A DNA stretch of 64,000 bases from Paraburkholderia caffeinilytica (lineage in GTDB: Bacteria > Pseudomonadota > Gammaproteobacteria > Burkholderiales > Burkholderiaceae), in the NCBI RefSeq assembly GCF_003368325.1, contig NZ_CP031466.1:3100001-3164000 (forward strand), given 5' to 3'. Below, piece after piece: positions 41,140-49,377 of the stretch (positions are counted from its first letter, which is position 1; every line of letters begins with the position of its first letter). The notes under the pieces are model-generated. The model ran no database searches, was not told the origin of the DNA, and saw nothing but the letters and a program-made list of their open reading frames with translations. Made by a program: the position numbers and the translations under genes.

Positions 41140-42108
41140 TTACTGTTTGCCGCGGTCGAGCTGGAACGCGTCCGGGTTGTCGGTGATCCGGCGTTGAGTC
41201 ATGCGGGCGTTCCAGTCGGTATCCACTGGCACCGCAGCACGCGTTGTGACGTGGCTGCGCAGCGGCTGTGCTGACCAGTCGAGCCACGACGACGCCCGAC
41301 CCACTGTGTCGTCTTCGACCGATCGACGGACGCCGTTCCATTCCGGTTGTTGCGATACGGAGGGACGGTTGACAGCGCGAGCCGTACGGCTCAACTCAAG
41401 CCGTTTGGCGACCTGTTGCTGGGTCGTGAGCGCGGTCGCGGGCTTCCGTTCCGCTTTTGCCACCTGGCCACTGGATTCATGCCTCATTGCCCGTGCCGCC
41501 TGCTGCTGCGACACATAGGGCGATTGCTGCACACGCGGGCCTGAAGGCGCCCTCAAGGCGTTGGAATCGCCGCCCTTTATGCGGGGCGACATCGTGGGCA
41601 CAGCATCGCCCGCCTTGGAAGACGTCTGGGCAACAACTGCCGCGGTAACCACCGCGGTGGACTTCACCGGAGTTGCCGATAACGGCGCGCTTGCGATCGA
41701 AGGGACGCTAATCGCCGATGCCGGCTCTCGCATCGCGCACGTGGCCAGCAACCAGGCCAAAGCAATGCTCCCGCCGACGAAAATCGCCGCGCCGCATACC
41801 CGATCCGAACGGGAAGAGCGCGCGCCTGTCTTGCGCGTCTCAAGATCGATATAGTGCTTTGCCTCAGCCATCGCCGCATCGAAACGATGGGAATCCACGC
41901 GTCGCGGCGGAGACTTGTACAGCAAGATATGCTTCACGCCCGGAGGAATCCTGCTCTGAACCGCCGGATTCGCGATACGTCGTATCGCGTCTTGCATCGC
42001 CTGTTTCGCGGCGCGTCGTTTCGAACCGAAAGGAGGCGGCACATCGTCAAACGGCCACAGCTTCGGCAGCGCCAAATCGCCTTGAATCAAGGCCTGCGGT
42101 TGATTCAT
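41140..42108 (-). CDS. Uncharacterised one-TM protein of the Hpt-kinase locus
   Basis: 322 residues, family not recognised. The cytoplasmic N-terminal part (about 1-100) is globular, with IPPGVKHILLYKSPPRRVDSH and AEAKHYIDLETRK. One transmembrane helix follows at about 105-125 (VCGAAIFVGGSIALAWLLATC), then a long Ser/Ala/Gln/Arg-rich, probably disordered region outside the membrane. The start ATG overlaps the stop of the kinase gene (ATGA), so the two are translated together. Topology suggests a membrane adaptor or anti-regulator working with the kinase-like protein. No function is claimed. Confidence 0.75.
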   Translation of the reverse strand: MNQPQALIQGDLALPKLWPFDDVPPPFGSKRRAAKQAMQDAIRRIANPAVQSRIPPGVKHILLYKSPPRRVDSHRFDAAMAEAKHYIDLETRKTGARSSRSDRVCGAAIFVGGSIALAWLLATCAMREPASAISVPSIASAPLSATPVKSTAVVTAAVVAQTSSKAGDAVPTMSPRIKGGDSNALRAPSGPRVQQSPYVSQQQAARAMRHESSGQVAKAERKPATALTTQQQVAKRLELSRTARAVNRPSVSQQPEWNGVRRSVEDDTVGRASSWLDWSAQPLRSHVTTRAAVPVDTDWNARMTQRRITDNPDAFQLDRGKQ

Positions 42109-43784
42109 CGTATTACGCTCCCGCGTGGGTCGATCGCCGCGTCGAGTTGCATGGCCAAGGTCCTCGTACGCTCAGCGAGCGTATCGATTGTGTCGGCATC
42201 ATGTTCCGTCGGCGCGACGCTCGCGCGCTGCAGTGCCCCCATTAGACTGTGCGCGCCGACCAGACCGACTGCTCCGCTCAATCGGTGAAGCACGGAATAG
42301 AGGCCGTCGCTGTAGTGTTGGTGGCTCACATCGGTTAGGCGTACAAGGTCATCATCAATGGAATTGCGCCAGCCGGCCAGAAACGTGCGCAGATCGACGC
42401 CCTCTTCAAACAGTGCGTCAAGATAGCCGCGCTCGAAGGGTTCAGGAGGAAGACCGGGCGGAGCTTCTTGCGATTGCGCCACCATGGCTGAAGGCGGCTG
42501 CGAGCGACGAGCCGGTTCTGACACCGGTTCCCATTGCTCTACGGCGAACGGCGCGCTAAAGCTCGCGTGGATGTCACAGTCCGAACCACTCGACATTAAA
42601 AATTCGCCTTGCATGCGCTGCGCAATTGTTCGGCATAGCGCCATGCCGGCGTCGGCGCCGCCCGGCGACTGATTCGCAAACGGGTCATTGCCGCTCGACT
42701 CGGAAAGTTGCAGTTGAGCCGTGCGTGCGGCTCCCAAACCACTATCCCTCACGCTAATAACAATGCGCTGCGAACCGGCATTCAACGGCTCCGACCGCAC
42801 GTCGACCGCAATCTCCTGATGCACGCCAAACTGGATTGAGCGGCTCAGCATATGGAAGACCATCTGGCCAAGCCGTGCCCTATCGACGAGAACGCTCGTG
42901 GCCACCGTTGGATCGACGCTTAACTTCACACGCACGCCTTGCTGCGCGGCGCCCGTCGACAACAGCGCGACGACGCCATGCACGAGATCACGCAGATTCG
43001 TCACGCTTTCGTCGAGAACAACACTGCGCGATTGCACAGGTGAGGCATCCAGCAGATCGTGAAGCGTTTGGGACCACGTGCGCAGTGCGGATTCGACCGC
43101 CGCCAGTTGCGTGCGCTGTGCGGGCAACATAGACACCGTTTCAATCGATTCAATCATGCCCGTCACGGCGATGACGGGTGCCTCCACGAAACGGCTCATT
43201 GCGCCCGGCAGCGTGAGCGACTCACGAAGCAAGGCGGCGCCAGCCTCAGCGGACGCTGCAGCATGTGATGCGCGCCCCACGGTTTGCGTCGAGTCGAGAC
43301 CGCGTGCCCAATCGTCGTCAGTACGATGTGGTGTCTCTGAGGTGCTCGTCAGCACACCGCGAAATAGGCATGCGTTGCCTAGTGCGACGATTGCGGGAGC
43401 CGCGATCGCCAAAAACCATGTCTGCCATGCATCGGCGGCGGCAGCACGTATGTTGCTCCCCGGTTGGCCGCCGGCAGTGCAGCCCTCGCCGTCGGCATAT
43501 GCGGACGGCACGCTGGCACCCGTTTCAGCCAGCAATCGGGCGCTACACGCCGACCCGCTGAGTTGCTCCATCGCATCACGCGCGGGACGCGCGGCGGCGG
43601 GACGCAAATCGTCGGGCAAAGGTGCGGCGTTGGCGCGCATTGAGATCACGCACAGCAGCACAAACGCAAAGAGACAACCCAACACCGTCGCAAAGCGTAT
43701 TGAAGCGGCCCCCGCACTATGGGAGAAACGCGACGCGCGACGAGGTGTGTCCACCGAAGAACCAAGCAAGCCCAAGAATTTCAT
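42105..43784 (-). CDS. Hybrid kinase-like protein with degenerate HisKA and C-terminal Hpt
   Basis: 559 residues. TM1 is at about 30-48 and TM2 at about 120-143, with a small extracytoplasmic loop between them. A HisKA-like helix pair (195-255) has RFVEAPVIAVTGMIE where SHEIRTPLNAVIGM is expected, so the phosphoacceptor histidine is missing. The HATPase_c domain (about 265-412) keeps the G1 loop (RDSGLGA, 346-352) but has no asparagine in its N-box (HMLSRSIQF). A C-terminal Hpt domain (about 450-555) carries His500 in LHRLSGAVGLVG. There is no receiver domain. It looks like a BvgS/EvgS-type sensor reduced to a phosphotransfer protein. The response regulator gene lies just upstream. I start at ATG 43782-43784; a TTG nine bases earlier is possible. 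Confidence 0.82.
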   Translation of the reverse strand: MKFLGLLGSSVDTPRRASRFSHSAGAASIRFATVLGCLFAFVLLCVISMRANAAPLPDDLRPAAARPARDAMEQLSGSACSARLLAETGASVPSAYADGEGCTAGGQPGSNIRAAAADAWQTWFLAIAAPAIVALGNACLFRGVLTSTSETPHRTDDDWARGLDSTQTVGRASHAAASAEAGAALLRESLTLPGAMSRFVEAPVIAVTGMIESIETVSMLPAQRTQLAAVESALRTWSQTLHDLLDASPVQSRSVVLDESVTNLRDLVHGVVALLSTGAAQQGVRVKLSVDPTVATSVLVDRARLGQMVFHMLSRSIQFGVHQEIAVDVRSEPLNAGSQRIVISVRDSGLGAARTAQLQLSESSGNDPFANQSPGGADAGMALCRTIAQRMQGEFLMSSGSDCDIHASFSAPFAVEQWEPVSEPARRSQPPSAMVAQSQEAPPGLPPEPFERGYLDALFEEGVDLRTFLAGWRNSIDDDLVRLTDVSHQHYSDGLYSVLHRLSGAVGLVGAHSLMGALQRASVAPTEHDADTIDTLAERTRTLAMQLDAAIDPRGSVIR

Positions 43785-43795
43785 AACCCGCAAAC

Positions 43796-44431
43796 CTAGT
43801 CGATCAGCCGGTGCAATGAAGCGAACTCAATCAGGGCAGCCAGTGACGACAGCCCAAGCTTCTCCTGAATTCGGCTCTTGTATGTGCTTACCGTCTTGTC
43901 GCTCATGAACAACGCGTCGCCGATGGCTTTGTTCGACATGCCTTTGGAGAGCATCTGCAGAATCACAAGCTCCTTGTCTGATAAGAGCGTGAGCTTGTCT
44001 TCTTCACTGCCTGAACCGGCGCTATGGATCATACCGGCACCGCCAACCGTCACGGGAAACACCGTATAACCCGCAAGCACGGCCTCGACACCGCGCATGA
44101 TTTCTTTTATTTCCTGCGCCTTGCCGACAAACCCATGCACACCGGCACGCATCACTCGTGGGGCGAACGTAGCCGGATCCTGGCCAGACAGCACCAGCAC
44201 ACGAATCGACGGATGGGCCAGCTTGAGACGTGGAATCACGTCGAGCCCACTAATGCGCGGAATGTCGAGATCGAGTATTGCAAGTTTTGGCGCGTGCTGC
44301 CGGGCCAATTCGACGGCGATTTGCCCATTGTCAGCTTCGATCACTTCCTCGATACCGAGCAATTGCATGAGTTGCGTTTTTATAACTAGTCGAAATGCAG
44401 GATGATCGTCGATAATCAGGATGGTAGACAT
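43796..44431 (-). CDS. NarL/BvgA-type response regulator
   Basis: 211 residues. The receiver domain (1-120) has acidic residues Asp8/Asp9, phosphoacceptor Asp54 (AILDLDIP), Ser in VLVLSGQD and Lys in GFVGKA. The C-terminal LuxR-type helix-turn-helix (about 148-208) reads LSDKELVILQMLSKGMSNKAIGDALFMSDKTVSTYKSRIQEKL. All receiver residues needed for phosphorylation are present, in contrast to its partner kinase. AAGGAAT precedes the ATG. It is the first gene of the three-gene locus, and the OmpA-like gene lies upstream on the same strand across 172 bases. Confidence 0.93.
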   Translation of the reverse strand: MSTILIIDDHPAFRLVIKTQLMQLLGIEEVIEADNGQIAVELARQHAPKLAILDLDIPRISGLDVIPRLKLAHPSIRVLVLSGQDPATFAPRVMRAGVHGFVGKAQEIKEIMRGVEAVLAGYTVFPVTVGGAGMIHSAGSGSEEDKLTLLSDKELVILQMLSKGMSNKAIGDALFMSDKTVSTYKSRIQEKLGLSSLAALIEFASLHRLID

Positions 44432-44603
44432 TTTCTATTCCTTATGAAAACTCTCTTTGTCCTATCGACACCGAGTCACGGTGGAAGACTAAAGGGAGTA
44501 AAGATTAATGGGCGTGGAACAGGACCGGGACATAGCCGAACCAGCAGATAGCGGGCGTGGCGGCATACCTTGCTGCCTATCGCCACTTTTTCAATGCAAC
44601 TGG

Positions 44604-45647
44604 CTAAGGCGCAACACTCACAAATTCAATCTCGACGCGGCGGTTCGGCGCAAGGCAGCGCACCAGTTCGTCATGCTTCGTCTGCTTGCAGCTGACCAAT
44701 TGATCAGCGTCGCCTCGCCCCTGCACGGTGATCGGCAATGCCACTCCGCGTGCGCTCAGGTACTGTTTGACGGTCTGCGCACGGCGCAAGGACAGATTCT
44801 GATTGTGGGCACCACTGCCGAGCAAATCAGTGTAGCCAGCGATGTTTAGCTCGCGAATATTGCGAACCTGTCTGAGCCCGGTCGCGACGGCATCGAGTTG
44901 GGACTTGCCGGCAGGCAGCATCGCTGCCTCGTCGCCACCATCGAAACGGAATAGAGCGTCCGCACGCAGCGTGATCTTTTGCGGCACAGACGCCACAACC
45001 GGTTCCGGTCTCGCCGGTGAGCATTGCAATGCCGTTTCTGCCGATTTCCGCAGGTTTTCCTGGATCGTTGGTAGGCGCTTTTCCGCGCCTGAGAAATTCC
45101 GCGCCCACGCGTCGTGCCCGGCCTGCATCAATTCGACTTCGGCGCATGCCAGCGGTTTTTGCGCGTCGGGGCATCTGGCGACGGCGGGATCAGCCTTGAT
45201 TGCATTGACAATCTTCCACAGATCGGGCCGCACTGTTGACACCGTGCGCAACGCCGGATTGGCTGCGGATAGTGGCGTGCCATTTTCAAGACCCATTGTG
45301 ATCATGGCGGCCTGGCCGATCGCTTCTTCAACGAAGCCCCAGTGATCATTGGTTTGCTGACCGGCATCGATCCAGCATTGGGCCTTCGCGTGGAAATAGC
45401 TGTTCTTGTCGCCCGGCAATTGATCGAGCCGCTGTTGCAACGATGCGAGCGCGGTGCGGCCGCTGACGATCGACGCGTAGGTGTCCACCCATTGCCGATT
45501 CGCCGCGCCGGCTGCGTCGTCCTGTGAGGCACCGACGCCCGTTTTCAACACGGTGGCATCTTCGATGCCAAGCCGTTCACGCGCGGCGTGGTCCGCGCAG
45601 CCCGACAAGGCCAGCGCGAACGCAAGTACCGTTAGTTGGAGTTTCAT
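44604..45647 (-). CDS. OmpA-family outer-membrane lipoprotein
   Basis: 347 residues. A lipoprotein signal peptide (AFALALSGC, Cys at 17) is followed by an Ala-rich helical region with several cysteines (about 20-215). The C-terminal OmpA-like peptidoglycan-binding domain (about 228-345) has DALFRFDGGDEAAMLPAGKSQLD, IAGYTDLLGSGAHNQNLSLRRAQTVKQYL and PNRRVEIEF. It probably links the outer membrane to peptidoglycan. It may belong to the same regulatory unit as the downstream response regulator, but the 172-base gap suggests a separate transcript. Confidence 0.88.
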   Translation of the reverse strand: MKLQLTVLAFALALSGCADHAARERLGIEDATVLKTGVGASQDDAAGAANRQWVDTYASIVSGRTALASLQQRLDQLPGDKNSYFHAKAQCWIDAGQQTNDHWGFVEEAIGQAAMITMGLENGTPLSAANPALRTVSTVRPDLWKIVNAIKADPAVARCPDAQKPLACAEVELMQAGHDAWARNFSGAEKRLPTIQENLRKSAETALQCSPARPEPVVASVPQKITLRADALFRFDGGDEAAMLPAGKSQLDAVATGLRQVRNIRELNIAGYTDLLGSGAHNQNLSLRRAQTVKQYLSARGVALPITVQGRGDADQLVSCKQTKHDELVRCLAPNRRVEIEFVSVAP

Positions 45648-45722
45648 TGACTTCCTGCGTCGAACGCATCTTCTTTGAGAAGATTCCGAGTATGAAGAGA
45701 CGCGTACGAGCAGGGAATGGGA

Positions 45723-45737
45723 ACATTCTTAGAATGT
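45723..45737. promoter_or_regulatory. Candidate operator upstream of the OmpA-like gene
   Basis: ACATTCTTAGAATGT: two perfect 7-base arms around one central base, 76 bases before the OmpA-like start. The regulator is unknown; the neighbouring NarL-type regulator is a candidate. Confidence 0.4.
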
Positions 45738-45796
45738 CACCAGAAACTTGCGATGGCGACATTCGTATTGCATAACGGGTGTCATACCGTTCAGAC

Positions 45797-46636
45797 TCAG
45801 CTCCTCACCGCGCGAGCCGCATTTCTCCCCCGCAGCCATTCGAGCGCTAACAACAGGCAGGTGGAAAACACGATCAGAATCGTTGCCAGCGCCGCAATGG
45901 TCGGGCTGATGTTCTCGCGGATACCTGTAAACATTTGTCGCGGCAATGTCGTCTGATCCGCGCCCGCGAGGAACAGCGTCACGACCACTTCATCGAACGA
46001 GGTTGCAAACGCGAACAGCGCCCCCGAAATCACCCCCGGCGCAATTACCGGCAATGTGATACGGAAAAACGTCTTCACGGGATTCGCTCCCAGCGACAAA
46101 CTGGCACGCACCAGGTTGTAGTTGAAGCCCTGCAACGTCGCCACCACCGTCGTCACGACAAACGGCACGCCAAGCGACGCATGCGCCAGAATCAGCCCGA
46201 TGTAGGTATTGGCCAGCCCCAACGGCGCAAAGAACAGATACATGCCGACGCCGACCACCACCACCGGCACGATCATCGGCGAAATCAGAATCGCCATCAG
46301 CATCGCCTTGCCGCGGAAGTTCGCTTTGGTCAGCCCGATAGCGGCCAACGTCCCGAGCACGGTTGCAACCACAGTCGCGGACGGCGCCACGATAAAACTA
46401 TTTTTCGCCGCCATGCGCCACTCATCGGACGCAACCAGATTCTGATACCAGCGCAGCGACCAGCCCGGAATCGGATACACCAGAAACGTGCTGGACGAAA
46501 ATGACAACGGCACGATCGCCAGCACCGGCAAAATCAGATACAGCAGTGTCAATACCGCAAGTGCACGCAGCGCGAAATACCACATGCGCTCGACCAACGA
46601 CGTGTGCGGTGCGAACAAGGGCTTGGCAAGTTTCAT
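45797..46636 (-). CDS. Polyamine-type ABC transporter permease (PotC-like)
   Basis: A 279-residue inner-membrane protein with six predicted transmembrane helices. The binding-protein-dependent permease motif (EAA loop: ASLSLGANPVKTFFRITLPVIAPGVISGALFAF) contacts the ATPase. The family is PotC/YdcV-like. The ATG at 46634-46636 has GGAGC upstream; a TTG eight codons earlier is less likely. It is the last gene of the importer operon. Confidence 0.9.
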   Translation of the reverse strand: MKLAKPLFAPHTSLVERMWYFALRALAVLTLLYLILPVLAIVPLSFSSSTFLVYPIPGWSLRWYQNLVASDEWRMAAKNSFIVAPSATVVATVLGTLAAIGLTKANFRGKAMLMAILISPMIVPVVVVGVGMYLFFAPLGLANTYIGLILAHASLGVPFVVTTVVATLQGFNYNLVRASLSLGANPVKTFFRITLPVIAPGVISGALFAFATSFDEVVVTLFLAGADQTTLPRQMFTGIRENISPTIAALATILIVFSTCLLLALEWLRGRNAARAVRS

Positions 46637-46660
46637 CGCGAATAAGCTCCGTTCAGGCAA

Positions 46661-47938
46661 TCAGCCAAGGCTTAGTGACGAGCGCGTGAAGCGCCCGTAG
46701 ATGACGTACAGCACGAGTGTCGCGGCGAGCAGCAAACCGCCGAGCGCACACGCCATGCCCCAGTTGATCGTCACGTTAGTGAAATACGCGACGTAGTAGC
46801 TGACCATCTGGTCACCCGGTCCGCCGAGCAATGCCGGCGTGATGTAGTAGCCGATAGCCAGAATGAACACGAGCAGTGCGCCCGCACCGACGCCCGGATA
46901 GGTCTGCGGCACATACACGCGCCAGAACGCAGCGAACGGATGGCTGCCGAGCGAAATCGCGGCGCGCTGATACGTCGGTGGGATCGATTTCATCACGCTG
47001 TATAGCGGCAGGATCATGAACGGCAGCAGAATGTGCGTCATGGAGATGTACACGCCGGTGCGATTGAACAGCAGCGCGAGGGGATCGTGCAACAGGCCAC
47101 TCGCGATCAGTGCCTTGTTCACCAGGCCTTCGCTCTGCAGAATCACAATCCATGCGGCGACGCGCACGAGAATCGACGTCCAGAACGGAATCAGTACGAG
47201 AATCATCACCAGATTCGCGCGACGATCGGACAGCGTCGATATCCAGTAGGCGAGCGGATAGCCGAGCAGCAGCGCAAACAATGTCACGGCAGCGCCGATC
47301 ACAAATGTGCGGCTGAATACAGCAAGATAGATCTGCTGGTCGGGGTCGGTCGGAATAATGTGGCCGAATGCGTCCTGCTTATGGTCCAACGAAGCCAGTA
47401 GATAGAACGCCGAGTACGCGCCTGAATTTTTTGCAATCGCCTGCCAGTAGGTGACGTTGTTCCAGCGCTCGTCGAGTTCGACGAACTTCGCGTGAACCTG
47501 CGCAGGCGTGAGATTCAATGGCTTGCTGTTGTCGTCGGCGAACGGCATTGCATGCGCCGATTTCGCCACCAGCGAGCGGTAGCCGGGAATTTCGACGTTC
47601 AGGCGGCGCGCCAGCGCACCCATGCCGTCGCTATCGGCAACCGCCGTGAGGTCCACGGCCAATGCGGCATACGCTGCATCGGGAGGCGGCGTCTTGCGGT
47701 CCCAACCGCGCAATGCAGTGAGCGTATGCGGCAAGGCGCTAGCCACTTCCGGATTCTGCGCGGCGCGCGTCAGCAGCGCACCGATCGGCACCACGAAAAT
47801 CAGCAGCAGAAAAATGGCGAGCGGGGCAATCAGCAGCAGCGCCATCGCGCGCTTCTTCGCTTCCGCGGCCTTCAGTTCCCGCTTGAGCCGAATACTCGAC
47901 TCAGGCGTCGAATCGCCGGCGATCGTCATCGTAGTCAC
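46661..47938 (-). CDS. Polyamine-type ABC transporter permease (PotB-like) with large loop
   Basis: 425 residues, longer than the usual 280-310. TM1 (about 33-53) is followed by an extracytoplasmic insert of about 150 residues and then the normal permease core with the EAA loop (ISLGSHPFAAFWRVYVPQTYPGVGAGALLVF). The GTG at 47936-47938 has AGGAGA seven bases upstream and is preferred over the ATG nine bases inside. It pairs with the downstream PotC-like subunit. The insert may contact the binding protein. Confidence 0.9.
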   Translation of the reverse strand: MTTMTIAGDSTPESSIRLKRELKAAEAKKRAMALLLIAPLAIFLLLIFVVPIGALLTRAAQNPEVASALPHTLTALRGWDRKTPPPDAAYAALAVDLTAVADSDGMGALARRLNVEIPGYRSLVAKSAHAMPFADDNSKPLNLTPAQVHAKFVELDERWNNVTYWQAIAKNSGAYSAFYLLASLDHKQDAFGHIIPTDPDQQIYLAVFSRTFVIGAAVTLFALLLGYPLAYWISTLSDRRANLVMILVLIPFWTSILVRVAAWIVILQSEGLVNKALIASGLLHDPLALLFNRTGVYISMTHILLPFMILPLYSVMKSIPPTYQRAAISLGSHPFAAFWRVYVPQTYPGVGAGALLVFILAIGYYITPALLGGPGDQMVSYYVAYFTNVTINWGMACALGGLLLAATLVLYVIYGRFTRSSLSLG

Positions 47939-48014
47939 ACCCGTCTCCTATCCCACACAACTCGCATGTCGATCCCGAATGGGCGCCTTAGCTGCCGACC
48001 AGAGATCGCGTGTC

Positions 48015-48048
48015 GGCTGGCGTTAGCGCTTTAGCGCTTACGCCAGCC
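48015..48048. other. Intercistronic hairpin 2 (15-bp stem)
   Basis: GGCTGGCGTTAGCGC (48015-48029) pairs with 48034-48048 with one mismatch and a 4-base loop. It lies between the binding-protein and PotB-like genes, with no T run, so it is more likely a stability or processing hairpin than a terminator. Confidence 0.7.
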
Positions 48049-48120
48049 CCATGGCACGTTACTCCGGCCCCACGCATCCGGCCATTCGTATACTTCGCGA
48101 GGACATGCGTTTCATTGCAT

Positions 48121-48163
48121 CGAGACAGCGCGGCTTCGGTAGCAGGCAAGCCGCGCTGTCTCG
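48121..48163. other. Intercistronic hairpin 1 (perfect 16-bp stem)
   Basis: CGAGACAGCGCGGCTT (48121-48136) and its exact complement (48148-48163) with an 11-base loop, 11 bases after the binding-protein stop codon. It should protect the upstream message from 3' exonucleases or cause partial termination, giving more binding protein than permease. Confidence 0.75.
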
Positions 48164-48174
48164 CGCCTAGCTCG

Positions 48175-49224
48175 TTACTTCGAAGCCCACGAAGAAAAAC
48201 GTTGCTCGAGTTCATCGCCATGATCGGTCCAGAACGCGAGATTCTGCAGCACTGCGTTCTTGCCATTGGCCGGCGAGTTCGGCAGATTCGCGAGCGTCTT
48301 CGGATCGAGCGCCTTGATGGCTGCCACGTTCACCGGGCCATACGCGATGTTGTGCGCGTAGTCTTGCTGCGGCTTCGACGAAATCGAATAGGCGATGTAC
48401 TTCTCGGCCAGCGCCTTGTTCGGCGTACCCTTCGGAATTGCCCAGTAATCGAGGTCGTAAATGCTGCCGTTCCACACGACCTTGAGGTTCTTGCCTTCCT
48501 TCTGCGCGGCGTCGATACGGCCGTTGTACGCCGTGGACATCACCACGTCACCCGCGACGAGGAATTGCGGCGGCTGCGCGCCCGCTTCCCACCACTGGAT
48601 ATTCGGCTTCAGTTCGTCGAGCTTCTTGAACGCGCGGTCCTGACCTTCCTTGGTGGCGAGCACCTTGTAGACGTCCTTCGGCGGCACGCCGTCGGCCATC
48701 AGCGCGAATTCGAGGTTGTAGCGCGCGCCCTTGCGCATCGCGCGCTTGCCTGGGAATTTCTTCACGTCCCAGAAATCGGCCCAGCCGGTCGGCGCGGTTT
48801 TCAGCTTGTCGGCGTTGTACGCCAATGCCGTCGACCACACGAAGAAGCCCACGCCGCAGGTTTGCGGCGCCTCAGGAATCAGGTCGGACTTCTTACCGAT
48901 CTTCGACCAGTCGAGTTTCTCGTACAGCCCTTCGTCACAGCCACGGCCGATGTCGCCCGACTCGACTTCCACCACGTCCCAGTTCACATGCTTCGCTTCG
49001 ACCATGGCTTTCACCTTGGCCTGCTCACCGTTGTATTCGACGGCGGTCACTTTGTTACTGGTTTGCGTTTCGAACGGCTGGTTGAATGCGACCTTTTGCG
49101 CGTCGCCATTCGCGCCGCCGAAATTGACGACGGTCAGTTCAGCTGCGTTGACCTGCGCGGCGCCCAGCGCGAGCGCCACAGCACCGACAGCGATGGCGCA
49201 GCGCGATTTCCCGATCTTGCTCAT
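48175..49224 (-). CDS. Polyamine-type ABC transporter periplasmic binding protein
   Basis: 349 residues. The signal peptide (about 1-25, ending QVNAAE) is followed by a type II periplasmic binding fold of the PotD/YdcS class: ELTVVNFGGANGDAQ, WDVVEVESGDIGRGCDEGLYEKLDW, GWADFWDVKKFPGKRAM, DVVMSTAYNGRID and YDLDYWAIPKG. Its ligand may be putrescine, spermidine or a related amine or amino acid such as GABA; the sequence does not decide. GGAG precedes ATG 49222-49224. The two hairpins downstream suggest it is made in excess over the permeases. Confidence 0.92.
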   Translation of the reverse strand: MSKIGKSRCAIAVGAVALALGAAQVNAAELTVVNFGGANGDAQKVAFNQPFETQTSNKVTAVEYNGEQAKVKAMVEAKHVNWDVVEVESGDIGRGCDEGLYEKLDWSKIGKKSDLIPEAPQTCGVGFFVWSTALAYNADKLKTAPTGWADFWDVKKFPGKRAMRKGARYNLEFALMADGVPPKDVYKVLATKEGQDRAFKKLDELKPNIQWWEAGAQPPQFLVAGDVVMSTAYNGRIDAAQKEGKNLKVVWNGSIYDLDYWAIPKGTPNKALAEKYIAYSISSKPQQDYAHNIAYGPVNVAAIKALDPKTLANLPNSPANGKNAVLQNLAFWTDHGDELEQRFSSWASK

Positions 49225-49377
49225 GGTGTGTTGCTCTCCTTTGGTGGTGTGCTTCAAGCTAAGTACAGTGCGACTTGTTATGTGCTGCGTACGTGAACTA
49301 CCCTTCTTTCCCGCGTTGAACGACCCGCGCCTCACAGGGGCCGTACTTCCCGTCTCCGCCGAGACCCGGAGGAGACC

